DNA from: Deltaproteobacteria bacterium
Lineage (GTDB): Bacteria; Desulfobacterota; Binatia; UBA9968
Direction of reading: 5' to 3'
NCBI GenBank assembly: GCA_005878685.1
Contig: VBLN01000053.1
Location: forward strand, 1 to 12,069
DNA: 12,069 bases
Of the stretch, positions 6,065 to 12,069 are shown piece after piece. The notes under the pieces were generated by a model that was given only the letters and a program-made list of their open reading frames with translations, was not told the DNA's origin and searched no databases. The translations under genes and the position numbers were made by a program. The stretch's first letter is position 1, and each line of letters starts with the position of its first letter.

Positions 6065-7417
6065 CTAGGAGTCGGCCCGCTTCTGCGCTAACTGTTTAAA
6101 AACATCCCACCCCTTCAGGAGATCCAGGGCTCGTTTGAGTTGCGCGTCGTTTTCGACATTATCGCTAGGCTGTTGCACCGGCGGCTGCACCGACGGTTTC
6201 GGTTGAATCTCCTGGTTCTTTGGGTTCTGCAGGTTTTGCAGATGTCCGGGAATATTTTCCTCTCTCAGACTGGGCCGCTGCCTTCGGTCATCGGGTTTTG
6301 CCTCCTGCACCGGGGAGTTTTCCATAACGATATCCGGAACGATCCCGGTCGCCTGGATCGAGCGCCCTTTAGGCGTGTAGTAGCGGGCCGTGGTGAGACG
6401 AAGCGCCGAACTATCATCCAATGGCAGAATCGTTTGCACCGATCCCTTGCCGAAGGTCTTAGTGCCAAGAATCACGGCCCGTCTATGGTCTTGCAAGGCG
6501 CCAGCAACGATCTCGGAAGCGCTCGCGCTTCCGCCATTGACTAGCACGACCATCGGGAAATCGGTCCAAGAGCCCTCTTTGTGCGCAAAATATTTCTGCT
6601 TCTGGCCTTCCAATCGCCCGTCCGTGTAGACGATCATTCCGGAATCGAGAAAGAGATCGCTAACCCTGACGGCCTGCGTGAGAAGACCTCCGGGGTTATT
6701 GCGCAGGTCAAGCACCAAACCTCTGATCGCTCCTTTCTCCGAATTAAGCTTCTCGAGAGCCCTCTGCAAGTCTCGGTCGCTGCGCTCTTGGAACTGGGCC
6801 AGTCGGATATAAGCATAACCTTCCTCAAGCACACGGCTCCGGACACTTTGGACTCGGATGGTGTCGCGGATCAGATTAAAGTCCAGTAGCTCCGAGACCC
6901 CTTCCCTCTTAATCGAGATCGTGATCTTGCTTCCTTTGGGGCCGCGCATTTTCTTAACCGCATCCATAAGAGTCAAATCCTTGGTGAACTCGTCCTCGAT
7001 TTTTAGGATCTGATCCCCCGGTTTGATCCCTGCCTTGTAGGCGGGCGAGTCCTCGATCGGAGAGACGACGGTCAGAGTCCCATCCTTGACGGTAATTTCA
7101 ATCCCCAACCCGCCGAACCTTCCCTGGGTATCCATCTGAAGTTCTTTATAGAGATCGGGCGTCAGGTAGGCGCTATGAGGATCTAAGGCATTAAGCATGC
7201 CATTGATGGCGCCGTTGATAAGGTCTTTAGTTTGGGCTTCATCCACATAGTTTTTCTTGACTATGGACAGTATGTTGGTGAACGTCTCTAAGCTGTCATA
7301 ATCTTCTCGAGGAATAGCCGACACATTCGTTACGGCATGACCACTCAAGAAAAGACCAAGTGCAAAACCCAATATTAACAACAGCGCAGGATAGGTATGC
7401 CTCTTAAGCAATCGCAT
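6065..7417 (-). CDS. ctpA: C-terminal processing serine protease CtpA (S41, PDZ)
   Basis: A periplasmic, membrane-anchored or secreted protease with a Ser-Lys dyad that trims or degrades envelope proteins from the C-terminus. The ATG at 7417 follows a good AAAGGAG and opens on an N-terminal hydrophobic segment (about 10-27). A helical N-domain (ENALDPHSAYL-like motif near 77-85), a PDZ domain (about 100-185, FGGLGIEI, GIKPGDQI) and the S41 core follow. By the 25-residue spacing of CtpB S309-K334, the dyad is S299 (in GGSASASEIVAG) and K324 (GTKTFGKG), with Q328 as supporting residue. RNNPGGLL (239-246) is conserved. The tail (about 365-425) is Q/P-rich and probably disordered, ending in a short helix. 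At 450 residues it is full length. It follows envC after a 64-base gap with its own promoter. Confidence 0.95.
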   Translation of the reverse strand: MRLLKRHTYPALLLILGFALGLFLSGHAVTNVSAIPREDYDSLETFTNILSIVKKNYVDEAQTKDLINGAINGMLNALDPHSAYLTPDLYKELQMDTQGRFGGLGIEITVKDGTLTVVSPIEDSPAYKAGIKPGDQILKIEDEFTKDLTLMDAVKKMRGPKGSKITISIKREGVSELLDFNLIRDTIRVQSVRSRVLEEGYAYIRLAQFQERSDRDLQRALEKLNSEKGAIRGLVLDLRNNPGGLLTQAVRVSDLFLDSGMIVYTDGRLEGQKQKYFAHKEGSWTDFPMVVLVNGGSASASEIVAGALQDHRRAVILGTKTFGKGSVQTILPLDDSSALRLTTARYYTPKGRSIQATGIVPDIVMENSPVQEAKPDDRRQRPSLREENIPGHLQNLQNPKNQEIQPKPSVQPPVQQPSDNVENDAQLKRALDLLKGWDVFKQLAQKRADS

Positions 7418-7423
7418 GGGGGT

Positions 7424-7430
7424 CTCCTTT
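7424..7430 (-). promoter_or_regulatory. Ribosome binding site fixing the ctpA start
   Basis: AAAGGAG lies 6 bases before the ATG at 7417. It supports this start over an in-frame upstream codon at 7438, which would put MLTKETP before the signal-anchor and would lie upstream of the site. Confidence 0.85.
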
Positions 7431-7438
7431 GTTAGCAC

Positions 7439-7467
7439 ATTCTACCCAACCGCCCGTTCAATTTCAA
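7439..7467 (-). promoter_or_regulatory. Sigma-70-type promoter of ctpA
   Basis: On the minus strand, -35 TTGAAA (7467-7462) and -10 TAGAAT (7444-7439) are separated by exactly 17 bases. Each hexamer has five of six consensus bases. The predicted transcript start falls near 7432, giving a very short leader that begins just before the ribosome binding site. It lets ctpA be transcribed apart from ftsE-ftsX-envC. Confidence 0.75.
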
Positions 7468-7481
7468 ACATGATCCATGAG

Positions 7482-8651
7482 CTATCGCTTTTTAAACCAA
7501 GGAAGCGGATCCACAGGCTTTCCGTCTTTACGGATCTCAAAGTAGAGCCGAGCCCCGGCCAGCGAGTCGCTGTCCCCGACCAAGGCGATCGGCTCACCCC
7601 TCCGGACGCTTTCTCCATTCTTCTTTAATAGCTCGGAGAGGTGGGCGTAAACCGTATAATACCTTTGGCCGTGATCAATGATCAACATCTTCCCATATCC
7701 GGAAAAGCGATCAGCAAAGACCACTTTGCCCGCATCGACCGCTTTGATCTCCTCACCGTACGGCGCCTCTATGTCTATCCCTTTACGAAAAAGCTCGCCC
7801 GAAAACTCCGGGTGCTTCACCTTGCCAAAACCTCCCATCACTGCGCCGCGAACCGGATAATCGAGCTTGCCCCGCATCGCCTCCAAGCCAACCCCCGCAG
7901 GCGCCTCCCTGCCCGGGACGAGGGCTCGCCGACTGATCTCATCCATCATCTTCTGCAGCCTTTGGGCCGCCTGCTCCAGCTCCTTAAGAGCACGCGCCCG
8001 CGCCTCCTTCTCTCGCCGAAGGCTGACGAGAACCTCCTTTTTCTTTTCTCTCTCGATACGGATGGATTCTTTGACCCCGAGCAGAGTATTTCTCTGTCCA
8101 TCCACATCTTTTCTCTTCTGCGCCAATTCCGCTTTCAAGGTTTGTTGTCTGGCGGACTCCTCGCTCAAAGAGCTGACCAGCTGCTGATCGTAGGCCAGCA
8201 CCGACTCCAAATAGCGCCTTTGGCGGATCAGATCGCCCAGTGAAGAGCTGCCATTGAGGAGAATAAATGGACTTCCTCCCCGTTGCCATTTGTAAAGAGC
8301 GAACGCTCTTTTTTTCAAGAGCTCCCTTCTCTTATCCAGAGACAAATTCAATCTCTTAATCTCCGCTTCTTTTTTTTGCAGCTCCATGGAAAGGGCGCCC
8401 AACTTCGCGTTGATCCCCTTCAATTCTTTAGTCCTGGTGTCTAACGCCTCTTCGATCTGTCCCAAACGCTGAAGCACCGAACTCTCCTGCTTCTGGACCT
8501 TGCTGATTCCTTGCCTCTCTTTCTCCATCTTCTTTTTAATCCCCTCGAGTTCCTTCTGGACTTCCGCCGGATGCGCCACCGGCACATGGAGAATGAAAGC
8601 AAGCGCTGCCAACGTTGAGACGACTCTGGCGATTATCCTTCGCTGACTCAT
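7482..8651 (-). CDS. envC: EnvC-like murein hydrolase activator (coiled coil plus degenerate LytM domain)
   Basis: In E. coli, EnvC is bound by the periplasmic part of FtsX and activates cell-separation amidases. A signal peptide covers about 1-29 (ending HPA). A long coiled coil spans about 30-245, rich in K, E and R with heptad leucines. The LytM domain is about 262-389. Its zinc ligands are lost: the HxGxD histidine is R289 (RKGID, D293 kept) and the HLH pair is R368-L-Y370 (ARLYFEIR). H337 (YAHL) remains. The end KDGKPVDPLPWF resembles the E. coli EnvC C-terminus. At 389 residues it is close to E. coli EnvC (419). The ATG overlaps the ftsX stop by 4 bases (ATGA). Loss of ligands plus linkage to ftsEX strongly suggests an activator and not a peptidase; this is inference. 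Confidence 0.9.
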   Translation of the reverse strand: MSQRRIIARVVSTLAALAFILHVPVAHPAEVQKELEGIKKKMEKERQGISKVQKQESSVLQRLGQIEEALDTRTKELKGINAKLGALSMELQKKEAEIKRLNLSLDKRRELLKKRAFALYKWQRGGSPFILLNGSSSLGDLIRQRRYLESVLAYDQQLVSSLSEESARQQTLKAELAQKRKDVDGQRNTLLGVKESIRIEREKKKEVLVSLRREKEARARALKELEQAAQRLQKMMDEISRRALVPGREAPAGVGLEAMRGKLDYPVRGAVMGGFGKVKHPEFSGELFRKGIDIEAPYGEEIKAVDAGKVVFADRFSGYGKMLIIDHGQRYYTVYAHLSELLKKNGESVRRGEPIALVGDSDSLAGARLYFEIRKDGKPVDPLPWFKKR

Positions 8652-9547
8652 ACCTTGAGAAACCTTCGTAGGGAAAAGAGGCTGCCAGAGGCCCCCAAGA
8701 GCCCCCCCAGCGAGAGTATGAGAGCCACCCCTTCGACATCAAGGAAATGTATCTGGTCCCGGACAGCAAAGATCCCTAAGAAGTTGGGAAGCTCGGTACC
8801 CAAGAACAGGAAAAGCAGCCAAAGGACAAGGAGCGACAGAGAAGCTCCCGCGATCCCTTGAATCATCCCTTCAACAACAAACGGTGCTTGGATCAAGCCT
8901 TGCGGGGCGCCGACCAACTGCATGATTTCGATTTCATCCTTGCGGGCGAGGATAGCGAGCTTCACCGTGTTCCCCACAATCAAGAGTGTTGCAGCGAAAA
9001 GAAACCCGCCAAAAATCCATTTGGCCCATTGGACCCCAAGCACCAGCACGCTTAACCTCTCCACCCACTCTTCTGGATACTCCACTTGGCTGATCCCCGC
9101 TAACCCGCGAAGGCGTTTCGCCACATCGCCTGCCGGAGCACGCTCCCGGTAGGGCATCTTCAGCACGATCTCCAGAGAAGGGGGCAAGATCTCAGCCTGC
9201 AAGCCTTCCAGCAGGCTCGATTGAGAACCCATCGACTTTTTAAAACTCTCCCAGGCTTGCTCTCTGGAGACAAAACGGACGCTCTCCACCTCGGGGTAAG
9301 AGCGGACAGCCGCTATGAGCTTCTGGAGATCCGGGGAGGCGAGGCTATTGTTCAAATAGGCAAAAATCTGGATCTGACTTCCCCACCCTTTGAGTAAGCT
9401 ATGAAGATTGTCTTGAATAAGCAGAAATCCGCCGAAAATAAACAGCGTCATGGCCATGGTTCCAGAAGTCAAGACATGAGTCCAGAGCAGGTCCCTCAAG
9501 CTCTTAAGCACTCGTAGGAAAACAAAGGGTATCCACGCTAGCTTCAC
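8648..9547 (-). CDS. ftsX: Cell division protein FtsX (permease-like ABC subunit)
   Basis: The membrane partner of FtsE in the divisome. It transmits ATP-driven changes to a periplasmic hydrolase regulator. 299 residues with the family layout: TM1 about 27-46, a large extracytoplasmic domain about 47-170 (VESVRFVSREQAW, PPSLEIVL), then TM2 about 176-199, TM3 about 222-249 and TM4 about 273-293. The conserved cytoplasmic stretch ILARKDEIEIMQLVGA (199-214) lies between TM2 and TM3. The start is GTG at 9547, overlapping the ftsE stop by 4 bases (GTGA); the next gene envC also overlaps by 4 bases. Such coupling suggests fixed ratios of FtsE, FtsX and EnvC. No defect seen. Confidence 0.95.
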   Translation of the reverse strand: MKLAWIPFVFLRVLKSLRDLLWTHVLTSGTMAMTLFIFGGFLLIQDNLHSLLKGWGSQIQIFAYLNNSLASPDLQKLIAAVRSYPEVESVRFVSREQAWESFKKSMGSQSSLLEGLQAEILPPSLEIVLKMPYRERAPAGDVAKRLRGLAGISQVEYPEEWVERLSVLVLGVQWAKWIFGGFLFAATLLIVGNTVKLAILARKDEIEIMQLVGAPQGLIQAPFVVEGMIQGIAGASLSLLVLWLLFLFLGTELPNFLGIFAVRDQIHFLDVEGVALILSLGGLLGASGSLFSLRRFLKV

Positions 9548-10230
9548 AACCGAGCCTCTCCGCTCTCCTGCTTCGAGTCACCGACCAGCTCTCCTCGCTG
9601 CAGAAAAACCGCGCGACAGCCGAATCGCTTAAGCACTCCTGTATCGTGAGTGGCGAGAAGAACCGTAGTCCCTCGCTCATGAATCTTCAGAAAAAGGCGC
9701 ATCGTTTCCTCGGCCGTTTCGGCATCGAGGTTCCCCGTGGGTTCGTCGGCGAGCACGAGCATGGGTTCATTGACCAAGGCGCGAGCGATCGCCACCCGCT
9801 GCTGTTCTCCTCCAGAAAGCGTCGGCGGTCTAGCATCGTGCTTATCCTTGAGCCCGAGCTCGCGGAGCAGATGAAAGGCCTTTCTTTTGCTTTCCTGCCT
9901 CGAGACACCAACGACCTGAGCAGCCAGTGCAACGTTTTCCAACGCCGTCATGGTGGGAAGAAGCTTAAATTCCTGGAAGACCAGACCGAGCTCCCGCCGC
10001 AGTTCTGCCACGCCCTTTCCGTCCAGTCGGGTAATATTGCGCCCGTTAACGACGATCTGGCCTTCAGAGGCGTCCTCAGCGCGGAAAAGGAGCCTCAAAA
10101 GGGTGGTCTTGCCCGCCCCGCTTGGACCATTGACAAAAACGAACTCACCTTTATCGATCTGGAGATAAATATCCTTAAGCGCAGGATAGTTAGGAGGATA
10201 GATCTTAGCCACACGAAAGAGTTGAACCAT
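9544..10230 (-). CDS. ftsE: Cell division ATP-binding protein FtsE
   Basis: The ABC-type ATPase of the FtsEX complex at the inner face of the membrane, thought to gate peptidoglycan hydrolase activation during division. In 228 residues all ATPase motifs are intact: Walker A GPSGAGKT (35-42), Q-loop Q86 (VFQEFKLLP), signature LSGGEQQR (138-145), Walker B LVLADE (158-163) with EPTGNLD, and H-loop H195 (ATHD). The FtsE-typical FQEFKLL and [10 protein letters not shown] segments distinguish it from LolD-like exporters, as does the neighbouring ftsX. The ATG at 10230 has only a weak Shine-Dalgarno. It is the first gene of the ftsE-ftsX-envC(-ctpA) unit and is divergent from the radical SAM gene. 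Confidence 0.96.
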   Translation of the reverse strand: MVQLFRVAKIYPPNYPALKDIYLQIDKGEFVFVNGPSGAGKTTLLRLLFRAEDASEGQIVVNGRNITRLDGKGVAELRRELGLVFQEFKLLPTMTALENVALAAQVVGVSRQESKRKAFHLLRELGLKDKHDARPPTLSGGEQQRVAIARALVNEPMLVLADEPTGNLDAETAEETMRLFLKIHERGTTVLLATHDTGVLKRFGCRAVFLQRGELVGDSKQESGEARL

Positions 10231-10243
10231 TCATAGTGCCGGA

Positions 10244-10263
10244 CCGGACTCGTGAGAATCCGG
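10244..10263 (-). promoter_or_regulatory. Small hairpin in the ftsE leader region
   Basis: CCGGACTC and GAGAATCCGG on the plus strand can pair as an 8-base-pair stem with a 2-base loop and a 2-base bulge; the mirror structure forms in the minus-strand leader. It ends about 14 bases before the ftsE ATG and could affect translation start. No convincing ftsE promoter was found in 10231-10310; the best -10-like site (TATACC, 10268-10263) lacks a good -35. Low confidence in function. Confidence 0.3.
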
Positions 10264-10274
10264 GTATAAAATGC

Positions 10275-10304
10275 TTGACATCTATTGCAGGTGACTGTTA
10301 CAGT
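10275..10304 (+). promoter_or_regulatory. Sigma-70-type promoter of the radical SAM gene
   Basis: A perfect -35 TTGACA (10275-10280) is followed by TACAGT (10299-10304) at 18 bases, or TTACAG one base earlier at 17. The -10 is only moderate. The predicted transcript start is near 10310-10312, exactly where the tandem repeat begins, giving a leader of about 72 bases before the ATG at 10384. Confidence 0.65.
10294..10304. promoter_or_regulatory. Palindrome ACTGTTACAGT over the -10 box (possible operator)
   Basis: Perfect 5-base arms ACTGT and ACAGT surround a central T and cover the -10 region of the plus-strand promoter. A protein bound here would block that promoter. It is short, so chance is possible; no regulator gene is in view. 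Confidence 0.35.
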
Positions 10305-10308
10305 ACTC

Positions 10309-10378
10309 GAAATATCTGAGGAATCTTCTCCCTTTTTATCTATGAAATATCTGAGGAATCTCCTCTTTTTTTATCTAT
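10309..10378 (+). repeat. Two-copy tandem 35-base repeat forming the leader of the radical SAM gene
   Basis: Copy 1 is 10309-10343 and copy 2 is 10344-10378, head to tail without a gap, both starting GAAATATCTGAGGAATCT and ending TTATCTAT. They differ at 3 of 35 positions (19, 23 and 24). In copy 2 GAGGA and TCCTC pair around ATC and are followed by seven T; in copy 1 the second arm is TTCTC, so pairing survives through one G-U, followed by CC and five T. Each unit thus looks like a miniature terminator or a hairpin hiding a GAGGA Shine-Dalgarno-like site. The repeat fills almost the whole predicted 5' leader and stops 5 bases before the ATG. Confidence 0.9.
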
Positions 10379-10383
10379 AAGGT

Positions 10384-12069
10384 ATGTTCCAGAAACTTAC
10401 AAGCGGCGGGGCAGTCGACTCGCCAAGAGAAAACGAGCGGATTAAAAAATTCCGCATCGTCCTGATCAAACCCTCCAAGTACGACGACGAAGGATACGTC
10501 ATCCGCTTTTGGAAGGGAGTTCTCCCCAGCAACACGCTCAACGTGCTGCATGGCCTGACAGAAGATGTAAGCGAGCGGAGGGTATTGGGCGATCTTGACA
10601 TGGAGGTTGTGACCTTTGATGAAACAGCCGAAAACATCCCCGTTCGGAAGGTCATTCGCTGGAGTCAACGCCGTGATAGGAAGCTGCTCGTTTGCCTCGT
10701 AGGCGTCCAGACCAACCAATTTCCCAGGGCCCTGGATTTAGCCAGGAGGTTCCGTGCCGCAGGCATCGACGTCATCATGGGTGGTTTCCACACGAGCGGA
10801 ACCATCAACATGCTGGGAGAGCAGGAACCCGATATCCAGGAGCTCGTTAGGGAATCCATCACAATCGTCTCGGGCGAGGTGGAAGAGAATTGGGCCGAGA
10901 TCCTCGCCGATGCTCTCAACGGCAGACTCAAACCGATCTACTCCTTTGCCCAGGATCTGCAGAATCTGGTCGATATTGGAAATGCCCCTCTGCCGCTCGT
11001 CAGCCACAAAACGATGCGCCACTTCGCCAGGCCAGGCTTTGGCACCGCTGATACCTCGCGCGGTTGTCCCTTTGCCTGCTCCTTCTGCACGATCATCAAC
11101 GTTCAAGGGCGCAAGATGCGTGAGCGCAGTCCGGAGAGCATCGCCGAGATGCTCCGGTGGAATTACCGTGAGAACGGCATCTCCTTCTATTTCTTCACCG
11201 ATGACAATTTCGCCCGCAAAAAACTCTGGCGCGAGACTTTCCAGGAGATGATCAAGCTCCAAAAGGAGGGCATCAAGGTCGCCTTTATGATGCAGGTCGA
11301 TCTCGCCCGCAAGCCCAAGGACTTCGTACCGCTCGCCGCTGAAGCGGGCTGCACCCAAGTCTTTATCGGGATGGAGAGCGTCAATCCCGAAAATCTCAAG
11401 GCGGAAGGAAAGGGCCAGAACCACGTTGAAGAGTATCAAAATATCATCAAAGAGTGGCACGACGCGGGCGTGGTCGTCCACACGGGATACATTATTGGCC
11501 TACCGTTTGATACCAAGGAGCAAGTCCCTCAGGATATCCGCTATCTTACGGATGTGATTCAGGCGGATCAGGCGTCGTTCTTCATGCTGACTCCCTTGCC
11601 CGGATCCCACGATCACCGCGAGATGAAAAAACGGGGCGAATGGATGGATCCGGATTTCAACAAGCGCGATTCCTTTCACGCCACGATCAAGCACCCCCAT
11701 ATGACGGCTGAGGAATGGACTGAAGCCTACGAAGAGGCATGGACAAGTTTCTACAGCAAGGAAAATATGATCCGCATCCTATCGCGCTGGAACCATAATG
11801 CCAAGGTTTACTGGAATCTCATGATGGTCTTTTTCTGGTACAAAAATGCTGCTCTTATCGAGAAGGAGCATCCGATGATTGCCGGCTTCTTCCGTTTAAA
11901 GGAGCGGCTCTCCCGCAGACCTGGTTTTCCGATCGATCCCTTGCTGGTTCACCTCTGGAAACGGAGCAAGGAAGTATTCCAGCTCTTCATCTCCTGGGCC
12001 AAATTTCTCAAAGAGATGGAAGAGGTATGGCTGCAGACGCGGAAGAAGAGCGAAAAGGAAGAAAGATGG
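10384..12069 (+). CDS. B12-binding-type radical SAM protein of unknown function, 3' end outside window
   Basis: 562 codons are visible with no stop before the right edge. The start is firm: a TAA lies in frame two codons upstream of the ATG, though AAGG just before it is too close to be a good ribosome site. Residues about 23-185 form a Rossmann-like domain of the cobalamin-binding type (FRIVLIKPS; VGVQTNQFPRALDLARRFRAAG; VIMGGFHTSG), but the DxHxxG cobalt-ligand motif is absent. The radical SAM core has C228-PFA-C232-SF-C235 (CxxxCxxC) for a 4Fe-4S cluster, FFTDDNF (270-276), FIGMES (327-332) and GYIIGLPFDT (368-377). A C-terminal region from about 420 holds WMDPDFNKRDS, HPHMTAEEWTEAYEEAWTSFY and Trp-rich helices. 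Such proteins can methylate or rearrange unactivated carbons, but I know of no characterised member with this C-terminus, so no substrate is assigned. It may be followed by partner genes outside the window. Confidence 0.85.
   Translation, partial: MFQKLTSGGAVDSPRENERIKKFRIVLIKPSKYDDEGYVIRFWKGVLPSNTLNVLHGLTEDVSERRVLGDLDMEVVTFDETAENIPVRKVIRWSQRRDRKLLVCLVGVQTNQFPRALDLARRFRAAGIDVIMGGFHTSGTINMLGEQEPDIQELVRESITIVSGEVEENWAEILADALNGRLKPIYSFAQDLQNLVDIGNAPLPLVSHKTMRHFARPGFGTADTSRGCPFACSFCTIINVQGRKMRERSPESIAEMLRWNYRENGISFYFFTDDNFARKKLWRETFQEMIKLQKEGIKVAFMMQVDLARKPKDFVPLAAEAGCTQVFIGMESVNPENLKAEGKGQNHVEEYQNIIKEWHDAGVVVHTGYIIGLPFDTKEQVPQDIRYLTDVIQADQASFFMLTPLPGSHDHREMKKRGEWMDPDFNKRDSFHATIKHPHMTAEEWTEAYEEAWTSFYSKENMIRILSRWNHNAKVYWNLMMVFFWYKNAALIEKEHPMIAGFFRLKERLSRRPGFPIDPLLVHLWKRSKEVFQLFISWAKFLKEMEEVWLQTRKKSEKEERW

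Noticed and set aside
6012..6073. A long-range inverted repeat (GACTCCCTAGC with GCTAGGAGTC) around the ctpA stop
   Set aside because: The loop is about 41 bases and one arm has a bulge; the compact hairpin at 5941-5972 explains termination better.
7641..8243. A 200-codon plus-strand open frame opposite envC
   Set aside because: It is a shadow of the coiled-coil region, whose repetitive Lys/Glu codons keep the opposite strand free of stops.
10309..10378. The 35-base tandem repeat as a CRISPR fragment
   Set aside because: The two copies are adjacent with no spacer, and there are only two. There are no cas genes in the window.
10738..11481. A 247-codon minus-strand open frame opposite the radical SAM gene
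   Set aside because: It mirrors the conserved CxxxCxxC-containing gene on the plus strand and shows no family features of its own.

Overview
The window looks like chromosomal backbone from an uncultured Gram-negative bacterium. The evidence is an FtsEX-EnvC division module, two signal-peptide LytM-family envelope proteins, the MEP isoprenoid pathway and a medium GC content (mid-50s percent by eye). The order xseA-xseB-ispA-dxs-tlyA, with a B12-type radical SAM gene nearby, resembles deltaproteobacteria-like lineages such as Desulfuromonadia, NC10/Methylomirabilota or Nitrospirota. That placement is an inference from gene order and was not tested. No tRNA, rRNA, CRISPR array, insertion sequence or phage gene was seen.

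Layout, right to left on the minus strand. A division cluster, ftsE-ftsX-envC (10230 to 7482), is joined by 4-base stop/start overlaps and is followed by ctpA (7417 to 6065). ctpA has its own good sigma-70 promoter. An intrinsic terminator (5941-5972) closes this unit. A second unit follows: xseA, a secreted M23 endopeptidase gene, xseB, ispA, dxs and tlyA (5929 to the left edge), with overlaps or short gaps throughout. It encodes both exonuclease VII subunits, two steps of isoprenoid precursor supply, and an rRNA methyltransferase of the TlyA type. On the plus strand, divergent from ftsE, a B12-binding-type radical SAM gene (from 10384) runs off the right edge. The 150-base divergent region carries a strong -35 box, a palindrome over the -10, and a two-copy tandem 35-base repeat that makes up almost the whole predicted leader.

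How the genes fit together. FtsE (ATPase) and FtsX (membrane) probably relay the division signal to the EnvC-like protein. Its LytM domain has lost the zinc ligands, so it should activate amidases rather than cut peptidoglycan. CtpA is a periplasmic processing protease. The M23 protein between xseA and xseB keeps all its catalytic residues. IspA makes prenyl diphosphates from the products of the pathway that Dxs starts.

The most notable sequence observations are two short losses in neighbouring housekeeping genes. tlyA lacks in frame about 8 residues that normally hold the SAM-binding glycine loop. dxs has a frameshift exactly where about 8 residues are also missing. Either these genes are decaying in this genome, or the assembly has collapsed short stretches; reads would decide. 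No clearly new multi-gene system is visible. The best candidate for undescribed biology is the radical SAM gene with its repeat leader.
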